Source: JBOFCO01 sp051646105 (GTDB lineage: Bacteria; Pseudomonadota; Alphaproteobacteria; Rhodobacterales; Rhodobacteraceae). Taken from it: DNA of 63,157 nucleotides. Location of the stretch: positions 1 through 63,157 of the forward strand of contig JBOFCO010000177.1 in the NCBI GenBank assembly GCA_051646105.1. Direction: 5' to 3'. Position 1 is the stretch's first letter, and each line of letters begins with the position of its first letter. The notes under the pieces are model-generated. The model searched no databases. It saw only the letters and a program-made list of their open reading frames with translations, and had not been told where the DNA came from. Below, piece after piece: positions 16,092 through 24,621 of the stretch. Position numbers and translations under genes: made by a program.

Positions 16092-17543
16092 ATGACCACC
16101 ATCATCCGCAACGGCACCATCGTCACCGCCGACCTGACCTACAAGGCTGACATCGCCATCGAGAACGGCAGGATCACCGCCATCGGCCCCAATCTGAAAG
16201 GTGACGAAACCCTCGACGCCACCGGCTGCTACGTGATGCCCGGCGGGATCGATCCGCATACGCATCTGGAGATGCCCTTTATGGGCACCTATTCTGCCGA
16301 CGATTTTGAATCCGGCACGCGGGCGGCCCTCAGCGGCGGGACCACGATGGTGGTGGATTTCGTGCTGCCGGGGCAGGGGCAGGGGCTCATGGATGCCATG
16401 AAGCTGTGGTCGAACAAGACCACCCGCGCGCATTGCGACTATTCCTTCCACATGGCTGTCACCTGGTGGGGGGAACAGGTGTTCAATGAAATGCCGAAGG
16501 TGACGGCGGCGGGGATCAACACCTTCAAGCATTTCATGGCCTACAAGGGCGCGTTGATGGTGAACGATGACGAGATGTTCGCCAGTTTCAACCGCTGCGC
16601 CGAAATCGGGGCGATCCCGCTGGTTCATGCCGAAAACGGCGATGTGGTGGCGGCGCTGACCGCGAAGCTGCTGGCAGAGGGCAACACCGGCCCGGAAGCC
16701 CACGCCTATTCCCGCCCCCCGCAGGTGGAGGGCGAGGCGACGAACCGCGCCATCATGCTGGCCGACATGGCGGGGGTGCCGCTGTATGTCGTGCACCTGT
16801 CGTGTGAGGAAAGCCACGAGGCGGTGCGGCGTGCCAAGATGCAGGGCAAAAGGGTGTGGGGGGAGCCGCTGATCCAGCACCTGACGCTGGATGACAGCGA
16901 ATACCGCCACCCCGACTGGGACCATGCCGCGCGCCGGGTGATGTCGCCGCCCTTCCGCGACAAGCGCCATCAGGACAGTCTTTGGGCGGGGCTGGCGAGC
17001 GGCAGCCTGTCGGTGGTGGCCACCGACCATTGCGCCTTTACCACCGCGCAGAAGCGGTTTGGTGTCGGCGATTTTTCCAAGATCCCGAACGGGACGGGGG
17101 GCTTGGAGGACCGGATGCCGATGCTGTGGACACATGGCGTGAACACCGGCCGCATCACCATGAACGAATTCGTGGCCGTTACATCAACGAACATCGCCAA
17201 GATACTGAATTGCTATCCTAAAAAAGGTGCGGTTCTGGTGGGGGCCGATGCCGATCTGGTGGTCTGGGATCCCAAGGCGAAAAAGACCATCTCGGCCAAA
17301 TCCCAACAATCCGCCATCGACTACAACGTGTTCGAGGGCAAGGAGGTGACAGGCCTGCCGCGCTTCACCCTGTCGCGGGGGCGGGTCATGGTAAACGACG
17401 GCAAGGTGACGGGGCAGGAAGGCCACGGCCAGTTCGTCGCCCGCGAACCGAATGGCACGGTGAACCGGGCGCTCTCCACATGGAAGGAACAGACCGCGCC
17501 GCGCCCGGTGGAGCGCACGGGCATTCCGGCGACGGGGGTGTAG
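16092..17543 (+). CDS. hydA: Dihydropyrimidinase (D-hydantoinase type)
   Basis: A 483-residue amidohydrolase-superfamily enzyme. It has the binuclear metal motif DPHTHLEMPF (H56, H58), the carbamylated lysine in FKHFMAYKGAL (K152), then LVHAENGD and ATDHCAFT (catalytic Asp). The C-terminal part is the usual SRGRVMVNDGKVTGQEGHGQ followed by a dihydropyrimidinase-like tail. It hydrolyses dihydrouracil or dihydrothymine to the N-carbamoyl-beta-amino acid, the step between PreTA and HyuC. It is downstream of hyuC, from which it is separated by the small AT-rich frame. Confidence 0.96.
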   Translation: MTTIIRNGTIVTADLTYKADIAIENGRITAIGPNLKGDETLDATGCYVMPGGIDPHTHLEMPFMGTYSADDFESGTRAALSGGTTMVVDFVLPGQGQGLMDAMKLWSNKTTRAHCDYSFHMAVTWWGEQVFNEMPKVTAAGINTFKHFMAYKGALMVNDDEMFASFNRCAEIGAIPLVHAENGDVVAALTAKLLAEGNTGPEAHAYSRPPQVEGEATNRAIMLADMAGVPLYVVHLSCEESHEAVRRAKMQGKRVWGEPLIQHLTLDDSEYRHPDWDHAARRVMSPPFRDKRHQDSLWAGLASGSLSVVATDHCAFTTAQKRFGVGDFSKIPNGTGGLEDRMPMLWTHGVNTGRITMNEFVAVTSTNIAKILNCYPKKGAVLVGADADLVVWDPKAKKTISAKSQQSAIDYNVFEGKEVTGLPRFTLSRGRVMVNDGKVTGQEGHGQFVAREPNGTVNRALSTWKEQTAPRPVERTGIPATGV

Positions 17544-17546
17544 GCC

Positions 17547-17981
17547 GTGGGAATGACAGAGCCGAAGATGCGAACGGCTTGGCCAGCGGCGATTGCCGCA
17601 GGGTTTGTCGGCTTTGTTTGCGCGAGTTTCGTCGGTGCAGCGGTGATGATGCTCTGCGCGCAGATCAGCAGGCCAGACCCGGCGGCATTGGGAACGATCC
17701 CGGTCATTGCCCTTGTCGTGGCAATCCTTTCCCTGCCGGGGTTTCTGGCGCTCAGGGCGGTGCTGCTTGCATTGGATGCCAAGAGTTACGGTGCCTTTGG
17801 GCTGGCCGGGGCGATCAACGCTCTGGTCATTTCGGCATGGCTCGCGTCATCGTCCAGTCACGGCTGGGGGCAAACCGATTTTATCATGATGGCCGCATTC
17901 GGGTTGTCGGGCATCGCAGCCGGCATTGTCTATCGAAAGGTCGAACGCGCGCTGCTGCGCCAGGCGGAGGCTGTGGCATGA
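17547..17981 (+). CDS. Small four-helix membrane protein, first of a paralogous trio
   Basis: A 144-residue protein with about four hydrophobic segments. It contains SLPGFLALRAVLLALDAKSY followed by GAFGLAGAINALVI and, near the end, FGLSGIAAGIVYRKVERALL. The same order (PGF, a basic helix, glycine-rich GAxNGL, then GxAAGxxYxxVER) recurs in the next gene and partly in the third, so the trio looks like a tandem duplication. GTG 17547 or ATG 17553 may be the start. It begins 3 bases after the hydA stop, so it belongs to the pyrimidine operon. Function unknown. Confidence 0.75.
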   Translation: MGMTEPKMRTAWPAAIAAGFVGFVCASFVGAAVMMLCAQISRPDPAALGTIPVIALVVAILSLPGFLALRAVLLALDAKSYGAFGLAGAINALVISAWLASSSSHGWGQTDFIMMAAFGLSGIAAGIVYRKVERALLRQAEAVA

Positions 17982-18032
17982 ACCCGGCCAGCGGGATCGA
18001 GACAGCCGATGTCGGGGTGATGTGCAAAGTCA

Positions 18033-18443
18033 ATGAGGAAAGTTGATTTGAAGCCCTTCCTCCGCATCATGGTCGCGATCCTGATCGCCTATGCTGTCGC
18101 ATGTGCTGTCGTCGTGCTGATCTGGCAAACCGCCAACGGAAATCCGTTCACGGCTGAGGCGCTGGTATCGGGAATGTTCCTGACTGCGGTCTGTTCCGCG
18201 CCCGGATTCGTGGTTTTGCGGCTGGCGATGTGGGCGGGGCGTATGTCCAACGTCCTTGGATTTGCAGGTGCAGGCGCGGTCAATGGCCTGATCGCCTTGA
18301 GTCTGTTTTTCCGGGCCCCGACCATCGACTGGTTCTTCGCAGCGATGGGTGTTGCGGCGGGGGGCGCCTACTGGTTGGTTGAGCGGATGATAGCGGGCGA
18401 AGTTCTGGCACGGAGCGCGCACCCTACAGGAGAGCGGGCGTGA
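18033..18443 (+). CDS. Small four-helix membrane protein, second of the trio
   Basis: A 136-residue membrane protein with about four hydrophobic segments. Segment SAPGFVVLRLAMWAGRMSNV, then GFAGAGAVNGLIAL and AAMGVAAGGAYWLVERM, lines up with the preceding gene. It ends 4 bases into the next gene. No known family is recognised. Its position between hydA and an ABC transporter suggests a role linked to uptake or to the membrane complex, but this is inference. Confidence 0.75.
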   Translation: MRKVDLKPFLRIMVAILIAYAVACAVVVLIWQTANGNPFTAEALVSGMFLTAVCSAPGFVVLRLAMWAGRMSNVLGFAGAGAVNGLIALSLFFRAPTIDWFFAAMGVAAGGAYWLVERMIAGEVLARSAHPTGERA

Positions 18444-18958
18444 AAAGCAACATTCAGCAGGTTATGCAAGACCATGAACCTGTTGGCATGGAACGATTTT
18501 TGAACCGGTTCGGTTTGAATGACCACTATCTGGTGCTTCCGATGATTTCCGCGCCCCTGACCGGACTGGTTTTTGTGCTGTTTGGCGTTTTGACAGAACC
18601 CCGTTCCATTCCGACACTGAACTGGGCTTTTGTCGAAGTGCTTTTGTTTGTCGTCATGGTGGCCTTCGTAACCGGTATTCTTTCAATCCTGACAGGCCTG
18701 CCCGGATGGCTGACAGGATGGGCAATCGCGCGAAAACTGGGCCTTGGAACCAGAATGGCAGGTATTGTTGCTTCCGGATGCGCAGCCTTCAGCGGGGTTG
18801 CACTCATGATCACCGCGATGAAGTTCCGATATGGCCTGTCGGCAATGGATATGCGGGGAATGTTTGCAATCTCTCTCGTGGCGGTACCCGTTGCCATGCT
18901 GGTTGGCGCATGGCTCTTTGCCGAGAAGAAAAATGAACTGAAGGGTGGGCAGGAATGA
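18440..18958 (+). CDS. Four-helix membrane protein, third and most divergent of the trio
   Basis: A 172-residue protein with a 30-residue soluble N terminus and four hydrophobic segments. The segment LTGLPGWLTGWAIARKLGLG followed by TRMAGIVASGCAAFSGVALM corresponds to the PGF-basic-glycine-rich motif of the two preceding proteins. Its coding DNA is somewhat lower in GC. It overlaps the previous gene by 4 bases and the ABC ATPase gene by 4 bases, so all are translationally coupled. Function unknown. Confidence 0.7.
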   Translation: MKSNIQQVMQDHEPVGMERFLNRFGLNDHYLVLPMISAPLTGLVFVLFGVLTEPRSIPTLNWAFVEVLLFVVMVAFVTGILSILTGLPGWLTGWAIARKLGLGTRMAGIVASGCAAFSGVALMITAMKFRYGLSAMDMRGMFAISLVAVPVAMLVGAWLFAEKKNELKGGQE

Positions 18959-19755
18959 AGGATAGCACTGGCCACGCGCCTTCAGTGATCGAGGCAAAGG
19001 GCGTCGGGCTGACGTTCCAGACCGGCGACGGGCCGGTTCATGCGCTGAAGAATGTGAACCTGTCTATCGGGCGCGGGGAATTCGTCAGCTTTATCGGGCC
19101 TTCGGGCTGCGGCAAGACCACATTCCTGCGCTGCGTGGCGGCGTTGGAGACGGCGACCGAGGGCGCGCTGACCGTCAACGGCATGACGCCCGATGCGGCG
19201 CGGCAGGCGCGGGCCTATGGCTATGTGTTTCAGGCGGCGGGGCTGTATCCGTGGCGGACCATCGCGGGCAATATCCGGCTGCCGCTGGAAATCATGGGCT
19301 TTTCCCGCGCCGATCAGGATGCGCGGGTGGAAAAGGTGCTGGCGCTGGTCGATCTGGAGGGGTTCGGCAAGAAATTCCCCTGGCAGTTGTCGGGCGGGAT
19401 GCAGCAACGCGCCAGCATCGCCCGCGCGCTGGCCTTTGATGCCGATATCCTGCTGATGGATGAACCCTTTGGTGCGCTGGATGAAATCGTACGCGACCAC
19501 CTGAACGAGGAATTGCTGAAGCTTTGGGCGCGCACACAGAAAACCACGCTGTTCGTCACACATTCGATCCCGGAAGCGGTCTATCTTTCCACCCGCATCG
19601 TGGTGATGTCGCCGCGTCCGGGCAGGATCACCGATGTGATCGAAAGTACGCTGCCGCGCGAGCGTCCGCTTGATATTCGTGACAGCGCCGAATTCATTGC
19701 CATCGCGCATCGCGTGCGCGAAGGTCTGCGGGCGGGGCATGGCGATGCAGTCTGA
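18955..19755 (+). CDS. ABC transporter ATP-binding protein (SsuB/TauB/ThiZ type), probable pyrimidine importer
   Basis: A 266-residue ATPase with Walker A GPSGCGKTT (48-56), Q-loop YVFQAAGLYPW, signature LSGGMQQRASIARAL (145-159), Walker B ILLMDEPFGALDE and H-loop FVTHSIPEA. The nitrate/sulfonate/taurine/thiamine-precursor subfamily is indicated by the sequence and by the permease and THI5-like binding protein downstream. The position in the hydA operon suggests import of pyrimidines or related compounds. The substrate is inferred from context only. Confidence 0.9.
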   Translation: MKDSTGHAPSVIEAKGVGLTFQTGDGPVHALKNVNLSIGRGEFVSFIGPSGCGKTTFLRCVAALETATEGALTVNGMTPDAARQARAYGYVFQAAGLYPWRTIAGNIRLPLEIMGFSRADQDARVEKVLALVDLEGFGKKFPWQLSGGMQQRASIARALAFDADILLMDEPFGALDEIVRDHLNEELLKLWARTQKTTLFVTHSIPEAVYLSTRIVVMSPRPGRITDVIESTLPRERPLDIRDSAEFIAIAHRVREGLRAGHGDAV

Positions 19756-20005
19756 ACTGATGAGCATGAAGACAAGGCTGGCCAGCGGCGCCGTCTGGGC
19801 CATCTTTGCCGTGGTCTTTGTCTGGCTCGTCACCATGGCGGCGCGGACAGACGGGCTTGGCTGGATCTGCTATGGCGCCCTGGCGCTGCTGATGCTGGTC
19901 CTGCCATTCTGGTTTCTGGCAGGGGTAAAGGAACTGGCGCGGGACCTGTCCGATGATCCCCCCGACACGGATGACAAAGGTGCCGCGCCTGGAAAGGGTG
20001 AATGA
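19745..20005 (+). CDS. Small two-helix membrane protein in the ABC operon
   Basis: An 86-residue protein with two hydrophobic segments (GAVWAIFAVVFVWLVTMAA and YGALALLMLVLPFWFLAGV) and an acidic tail. Several in-frame ATGs exist; 19745 has GGGG at a suitable distance, with 19739, 19760 and 19766 as alternatives. It overlaps the ATPase gene by about 11 bases and the next gene by 4. No family recognised. Confidence 0.6.
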   Translation: MQSELMSMKTRLASGAVWAIFAVVFVWLVTMAARTDGLGWICYGALALLMLVLPFWFLAGVKELARDLSDDPPDTDDKGAAPGKGE

Positions 20006-20340
20006 TGGGCGGACCGACCCTGCTTTGGCTGGCGACGGCGATGGCGGTGTTTCTTGCGGCAAGTGCCGCGTTGCGCGCCCATGTCGGTAACGGGCAGACC
20101 GGCTTTCTGCTGCTGTCTCTGGCGCTTTATTGCGCGGGCAATCTGATGATGGTGCGGCTGATGCGGGAAAGCGGCATGGCCGTGGCGATTTCGGTTTCCG
20201 CCGTGCTGCAATTGGTGCTGGCGACGCTGGTAGCCGTGACCATTTTCGGTGAACGGCCGGGCGGGCTGCAATGGGCAGGGATCGCGCTTGGCGTCGTTGC
20301 GGTGGGGATGATCGTCTGGCCGCAGGGGGGGCGGGGATGA
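20002..20340 (+). CDS. Small four-helix transporter-like protein (SMR/EamA half-size type)
   Basis: A 112-residue protein with four membrane helices resembling the small multidrug resistance fold. The segments are LLWLATAMAVFLAASAALR, LYCAGNLMMVRLM, AISVSAVLQLVLATLVAVTI and GERPGGLQWAGIALGVVAVG. The pattern ATLVAVTIFGERPGGLQWAG parallels the end of EamA/SMR transporters (FGE, then the last helix). The conserved SMR glutamate in helix 1 is not evident. It is coupled by 4-base overlaps to both neighbours in the importer operon. It might move a product or serve as an extra membrane subunit. Confidence 0.65.
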   Translation: MMGGPTLLWLATAMAVFLAASAALRAHVGNGQTGFLLLSLALYCAGNLMMVRLMRESGMAVAISVSAVLQLVLATLVAVTIFGERPGGLQWAGIALGVVAVGMIVWPQGGRG

Positions 20341-20594
20341 GCGTACTTCGTAGCAAAAATTTTTTGCGCGCTGTGGCCTTCCTCGCAGGACTTGTGCTCG
20401 TCCTGCTTGTGTTCCTAGCATTGGCGTCGGGTTCGGAATTCCATCGCCGTAATTGTGGTTCCATCCCGCCATCAGGTTGGGCATTCACAAGCGACTGTAT
20501 TGACGCCCATTCTGTAATGTGGGGCGCATCGATATTTGCTTCGGCGGCGCTTGGCTTTCTGTGTTGGGTAGTCTGGAGGCTGCGGCATGTCTAG
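20337..20594 (+). CDS. Small two-helix membrane protein
   Basis: An 85-residue protein. It has an N-terminal hydrophobic segment (FLAGLVLVLLVFLALA), an exposed loop with two cysteines (RRNCGSIPPSGWAFTSDC) and a second hydrophobic segment (MWGASIFASAALGFLCWVVW). The start ATG overlaps the previous stop (ATGA) and the end overlaps the next start by 8 bases. The DNA is slightly lower in GC than the permease genes. Function unknown. Confidence 0.65.
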   Translation: MSVLRSKNFLRAVAFLAGLVLVLLVFLALASGSEFHRRNCGSIPPSGWAFTSDCIDAHSVMWGASIFASAALGFLCWVVWRLRHV

Positions 20595-21450
20595 AGCGCT
20601 GCCCATCCTGACCGTCGTCGCGGGAATCATCGTGGTCTGGTATGCCGCGACCTTCGCGCTGAACCGACAATGGGCCTACGATCAGGCGGCGCGCGCGGGC
20701 ACCAACCCCGGCTTTGCAGAAGTGCTGGCCGATACAATGGCGCAGGAGCGTCCGGTGCTGCCCGCCCCGCATCAGGTGGGCGCAGAGCTTTGGAAAACCG
20801 TGGTGGCCACCGCGCCGACATCGAAGCGCAGCCTGCTGTTTCACGGATGGGTCACGCTGTCGTCGACCGCGCTGGGCTTTGTGATCGGCACGCTTCTGGG
20901 CATTCTTCTGGCGGTGGGGATCACCCACAACCGCGCCATGGACCTGTCGGTCATGCCTTGGGCGATTGCCAGCCAGACGGTGCCGATCCTGGCGATTGCG
21001 CCCATGGTGATCGTGGTCATGGGGCAGCTGAACGTGCCCGGCATCATCGCCAAGGCGGTGATTGCGGCCTATCTGACCTTCTTTCCGGTCGTCGTTGGCA
21101 TGGTCAAGGGGCTGCGTGCGCCCGATGCCATGCAGCTTGACCTGCTGCGCACCTACAATGCCAGCCGTTCGGAAACCTTCTGGAAACTGCGGCTGCCTGC
21201 ATCCGTGCCGTTCCTGTTCGCCTCGCTGAAGGTCGCGGTGGCTGCTGCGGTCGTGGGCACGATTGTTGCCGAACTGCCCTCGGGCGCGACACAGGGGCTT
21301 GGCGCGCGGCTTCTTTCGGGCAGCTATTACGGGCAGACCGTGCAGATCTGGGCGGCACTGATCGTGGCGGCAGCGCTGGCGGCGGGGCTGGTGGTGGTAA
21401 TCGGGCTGGCAGAGCGGGTGACGCTGCGACGGATGGGGCTGGCCCGATGA
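20587..21450 (+). CDS. ABC transporter permease (SsuC/ThiX type), first of two
   Basis: A 287-residue permease of the BPD_transp_1 family with about six membrane helices. The coupling motif is near YNASRSETFWKLRLPASVPFLFASLK. An unusually long N-terminal region (about residues 25-80) precedes the core. It overlaps the preceding small gene by 8 bases and the next permease by 4. Together with the second permease it should form the heterodimeric channel of the importer. Confidence 0.88.
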   Translation: MSRALPILTVVAGIIVVWYAATFALNRQWAYDQAARAGTNPGFAEVLADTMAQERPVLPAPHQVGAELWKTVVATAPTSKRSLLFHGWVTLSSTALGFVIGTLLGILLAVGITHNRAMDLSVMPWAIASQTVPILAIAPMVIVVMGQLNVPGIIAKAVIAAYLTFFPVVVGMVKGLRAPDAMQLDLLRTYNASRSETFWKLRLPASVPFLFASLKVAVAAAVVGTIVAELPSGATQGLGARLLSGSYYGQTVQIWAALIVAAALAAGLVVVIGLAERVTLRRMGLAR

Positions 21451-22298
21451 ATGGTGTGAGCAGCCTTGCGATCCTGCTGGCGGTCTGGCTTTCGGGCTGG
21501 GGGGTGAATGTCTGGCTGTCGCGGCAAGGCTGGCCCGCCGTGCGCTGGCTGGTGCCCGCAGTTTTCGGGGCGACGCTGCTGCTGCTTTGGGAACTGGCTG
21601 TGCGGCTTTACGGGATTTCCCCGGTGATCCTGCCCGCGCCATCCGCGATCTGGGCGGCGATCACCGGCAACCTGCCGGTGCTGTGGGGCGATTTTCGGCA
21701 AACAATCCTGAAAGGCGCGCTGTCCGGCTATGTCATTGGCTGCGCCGCTGCGGTTCTGACGGCGATCCTGATCGACCGCAGCCCGTTCCTGCAACGCGGG
21801 CTGCTGCCGGTGGGCAATTTCGTTGCCGCGCTGCCCATTGTCGGCATCGCGCCGATCTTTGTGATGTGGTTCGGTTTCGACTGGCAGTCGAAGGCGGCGG
21901 TGGTGGTGCTGATGGTGTTCTTCCCGATGCTGGTGAACACGGTCGCTGGCCTTGCCGCCACAGACCGGATGCAGCGCGATCAGATGGCCACCTGGGGCGC
22001 AAGCTGGGGGCAGGGGCTGATGAAACTGCGCCTGCCCGCCGCCATGCCATTCGTCTTCAACGGCCTGAAAATCTCTACAACCCTTGCGCTTATCGGGGCG
22101 ATCGTGGCGGAATTTTTCGGCAGCCCCACGCAGGGCATGGGATTCCGCATCAACGCATCGATCGGGCAGCTTGCCCTGCCGATGATCTGGGCAGAGATTG
22201 CGGTGGCAGCGCTGGCCGGTTCGGCCTTTTACGGGCTGGTCGCGATGGTCGAAAAAGCGGTGACCTTCTGGCATCCCTCGCAGCGGGGGCGTGCCTGA
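21447..22298 (+). CDS. ABC transporter permease (SsuC/ThiX type), second of two
   Basis: A 283-residue permease with the EAA-like loop WGASWGQGLMKLRLPAAMPFVFNGLKI and a core like its neighbour's. It carries extra hydrophobic segments at the N terminus. Two dissimilar permeases, one ATPase and one binding protein make a complete type I importer. It is followed after 39 bases by the substrate-binding protein gene. Confidence 0.88.
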   Translation: MNGVSSLAILLAVWLSGWGVNVWLSRQGWPAVRWLVPAVFGATLLLLWELAVRLYGISPVILPAPSAIWAAITGNLPVLWGDFRQTILKGALSGYVIGCAAAVLTAILIDRSPFLQRGLLPVGNFVAALPIVGIAPIFVMWFGFDWQSKAAVVVLMVFFPMLVNTVAGLAATDRMQRDQMATWGASWGQGLMKLRLPAAMPFVFNGLKISTTLALIGAIVAEFFGSPTQGMGFRINASIGQLALPMIWAEIAVAALAGSAFYGLVAMVEKAVTFWHPSQRGRA

Positions 22299-22337
22299 AG
22301 CGGAGTTTAACGACAAGTCCAACCAACGGAGGTAAGA

Positions 22338-23309
22338 ATGAAAAAACTGCTCACGACGGCACTGGCACTGGCGTTTGCCACGGGCGCGCAGGCCGAAGAT
22401 GTGACCCTGCAACTGAAATGGGTCACGCAGGCGCAGTTCGCCGGATATTTCGTGGCGAAGGACAAGGGGTTTTATGAGGAAGAGGGGCTGAACGTCACCA
22501 TCCTTCCCGGCGGCCCCGATATTGCACCGACGCAGGTGATCGCGGGCGGATCGGCCGATGTGGTGGTCGACTGGATGCCATCGGCCCTTGCCGCGCGGGA
22601 AAAGGGGCTGGCGCTGGTCAACATCGCACAGCCGTTCAAGTCTTCGGGCATGCAATTGACCTGCCTGAAGGAATCTGGCGTTGAAACCTCGGCCGATTTC
22701 AAGGGCAAGACGCTGGGTGTCTGGTTTGGCGGCAACGAATACCCGTTCCTGAACTGGATGGGCAAACTGGGGCTGAAGACCGACGGCACCGATGTGACCG
22801 TGCTGAAACAGGGCTTCAACGTCGATCCCCTGCTGCAGAAGCAGGCGGCCTGTATCTCGACCATGACCTACAACGAATACTGGCAGGTCATCGATGCCGG
22901 CATCACGCCCGAGCAACTGGTGAACTTCAACTACACCACCGAAGGCGTCGCGACGCTGGAAGACGGGCTTTACGTGATGGAAGACAAGCTTGCCGATGCG
23001 GCGTTTTCGGAAAAGATGGTGAAGTTCGTCCGCGCCAGCATGAAAGGCTGGAAATATGCGGAGCAAAACCCCGACGAAGCGGCGATGATCGTGCTGGAAA
23101 ATGATGAGACCGGTGCGCAGACCGAAGCCCACCAGAAGCGGATGATGGGTGAAATCGCCAAGCTCACCGCCGGATCGAATGGCGCGTTGGACGAGGCCGA
23201 CTATCAGCGCACGGTTGATGCGCTGATGTCGGGCGGGTCGGATGCCGTCATCACCAAGGCCCCGGAAGGGGCATGGACTCACGCGATCACCGACGCGGCG
23301 CTGCAATAA
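22338..23309 (+). CDS. ABC transporter substrate-binding protein, NMT1/THI5-like
   Basis: A 323-residue periplasmic protein with a signal peptide (MKKLLTTALALAFATGAQA). The NMT1/THI5-like fold is indicated by LQLKWVTQAQFAGYFVAKDK, GGPDIAPTQVIAGGSADVVV and the later LGVWFGGNEYPF. This family binds hydroxymethylpyrimidine-type or aromatic small molecules; ThiY is the best-known member. Location in the RutR-linked operon suggests uracil, thymine or related compounds. A GGAGG ribosome site precedes the start, and a strong terminator follows the gene, closing the operon that begins at hyuC. Confidence 0.9.
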   Translation: MKKLLTTALALAFATGAQAEDVTLQLKWVTQAQFAGYFVAKDKGFYEEEGLNVTILPGGPDIAPTQVIAGGSADVVVDWMPSALAAREKGLALVNIAQPFKSSGMQLTCLKESGVETSADFKGKTLGVWFGGNEYPFLNWMGKLGLKTDGTDVTVLKQGFNVDPLLQKQAACISTMTYNEYWQVIDAGITPEQLVNFNYTTEGVATLEDGLYVMEDKLADAAFSEKMVKFVRASMKGWKYAEQNPDEAAMIVLENDETGAQTEAHQKRMMGEIAKLTAGSNGALDEADYQRTVDALMSGGSDAVITKAPEGAWTHAITDAALQ

Positions 23310-23336
23310 GCCTGTCGGTTGACCGAAAGCTAATAC

Positions 23337-23370
23337 CCCGGCGCGGCTGACCCCGCGCCGGGTTTCTTTC
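23337..23370 (+). terminator. Rho-independent terminator closing the pyrimidine/transport operon
   Basis: CCCGGCGCGG (23337-23346) pairs perfectly with CCGCGCCGGG (23353-23362) over a 6-base loop, followed by TTTCTTTC. It lies between convergent genes and may act in both directions. Confidence 0.85.
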
Positions 23371-24466
23371 ATCCCCAGCTGTCGCCTGACAGCATCGTAA
23401 GCCCTTCGATCACCAGCGTGTTGTTCCAGCCGCTGAAGCGCAGTTCGACATGCGTGCCAAGATTGGCGACCGACCAGCCCTTGTCGGCGGAATTGATGAT
23501 TCCGTCGCCGTTCCAGTCCGGGTTGATGACGGCGGTGCCATCGGCGTAATAGCATCCGCCCAGGCTCACCTCGTCCAGATCGTTCTGGAAATCCTTGATG
23601 GTGAAACGGTGTCCAGCAGAGGAGAATTCGTTGCTTCCGTTGTAGGTGCGGAAAACAAAGCGATCCTCTGTCGCCACTACGCCCGCGCCGTCGCCCGTGA
23701 TGACATCAAGCCCGCTGCTCGCCGTGATCCAGTCCCAGCCCTCCCCGCCGTAGATCGTGTCATTCCCCGCACCGCCTGACAGCGCGTAATCGCTGGCTGC
23801 GCCGCCATAGACAAGATCATCGCCATCGCCGCCCGCGATAACGTCCTGACCGGCCCCGCCATAGATCGTGTCGTTGCCCGCCCCGCCTTCCATATGATCA
23901 TAGGCCCCGTCACCATACATCAAGTCGTTGCCGTTGCCGCCGAACATCGAATCATGATCGTTGCCGCCCCGCAGGGTGTCGTTGCCAAGGTCGCCATAGA
24001 GCGTATCCATGCCGGTACCGCCCCAAAGCGAGTCCGCATCATAGCCGCCGTTCAGATAATCGTCGCCCTCGCCGGCATCGAGCACATCCATACCCGCATC
24101 GCCGTAAAGGGTATCGTTGCCGCTGTCCCCGGTCAGCGTGTCGTGTCCGAAACCGCCCCGGACCAGATCATTGCCGTTGCCGCCAAAGACATGATCGTCC
24201 CCGTCGTCGCCATACAGACTGTCGTGGTCGTCTTCGCCATAAAGCCTGTCATTGCCAGAACCCCCATGGATCGTGTCAATGCCGGTGCCGCCCCAGACGC
24301 TGTCGTTGCCGCCATAGACATAAATCAGATCGTTGCCGCCTTCGCCTCTCACCGAGTCGGCCCCGGTATCGGTAGAGGGTAGCCCCCGCGGGCCACTATA
24401 GATAAAATCGGCAAGCGTGGTGCCGATCAGTGTGTCCGCCCCATTGGTTCCGTAATAGATTGGCAT
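23369..24466 (-). CDS. RTX (hemolysin-type) calcium-binding protein
   Basis: A 365-residue acidic protein built mainly of RTX nonapeptides of the GGxGxDxLx type (for example GGSGNDRLYGEDDHDSLYG), with roughly 20 copies between residues 35 and 250. The C-terminal 100 residues lack repeats and include a second calcium-type loop (DWNGDGIINSAD). Such proteins are exported unfolded by type I secretion and fold on calcium outside the cell. ATG 24466 is preceded by GGAGG; the upstream extension to 24574 has no support. No secretion genes are adjacent. Confidence 0.88.
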   Translation of the reverse strand: MPIYYGTNGADTLIGTTLADFIYSGPRGLPSTDTGADSVRGEGGNDLIYVYGGNDSVWGGTGIDTIHGGSGNDRLYGEDDHDSLYGDDGDDHVFGGNGNDLVRGGFGHDTLTGDSGNDTLYGDAGMDVLDAGEGDDYLNGGYDADSLWGGTGMDTLYGDLGNDTLRGGNDHDSMFGGNGNDLMYGDGAYDHMEGGAGNDTIYGGAGQDVIAGGDGDDLVYGGAASDYALSGGAGNDTIYGGEGWDWITASSGLDVITGDGAGVVATEDRFVFRTYNGSNEFSSAGHRFTIKDFQNDLDEVSLGGCYYADGTAVINPDWNGDGIINSADKGWSVANLGTHVELRFSGWNNTLVIEGLTMLSGDSWG

Positions 24467-24527
24467 GAAGTTTTCCTCCGCTAACGACAACAAATTGATT
24501 TCCTTGAGATTCAATTGCCGTAACCGA

Positions 24528-24548
24528 CAATGACACATCCTATCATTG
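24528..24548 (+). promoter_or_regulatory. Inverted repeat in the divergent RTX/ScfR-like intergenic region
   Basis: CAATGA (24528-24533) and TCATTG (24543-24548) form perfect 6-bp arms with a 9-base spacer in an AT-rich region between divergent genes. It could be an operator. Confidence 0.35.
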
Positions 24549-24604
24549 TGAAAGCTGTAAAGGCAGTAACCCAAAAAGGCAGGTCAGTATGTCAACTCAA
24601 CAAG

Positions 24605-24621
24605 GTAGTTTCTATAACTAC
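24605..24621 (+). promoter_or_regulatory. Inverted repeat upstream of the ScfR-like regulator
   Basis: GTAGTT (24605-24610) and AACTAC (24616-24621) are perfect arms around TCTAT, 49 bases before the regulator start. Such a site is a candidate for autoregulation. Confidence 0.4.

Noticed and set aside
21327..23555. A 742-codon open frame on the minus strand over the permease and binding-protein genes
   Set aside because: It is antisense to three well-supported transporter genes, its product is Arg/His/Gln-rich with no recognisable domain, and long antisense frames are expected in high-GC DNA.
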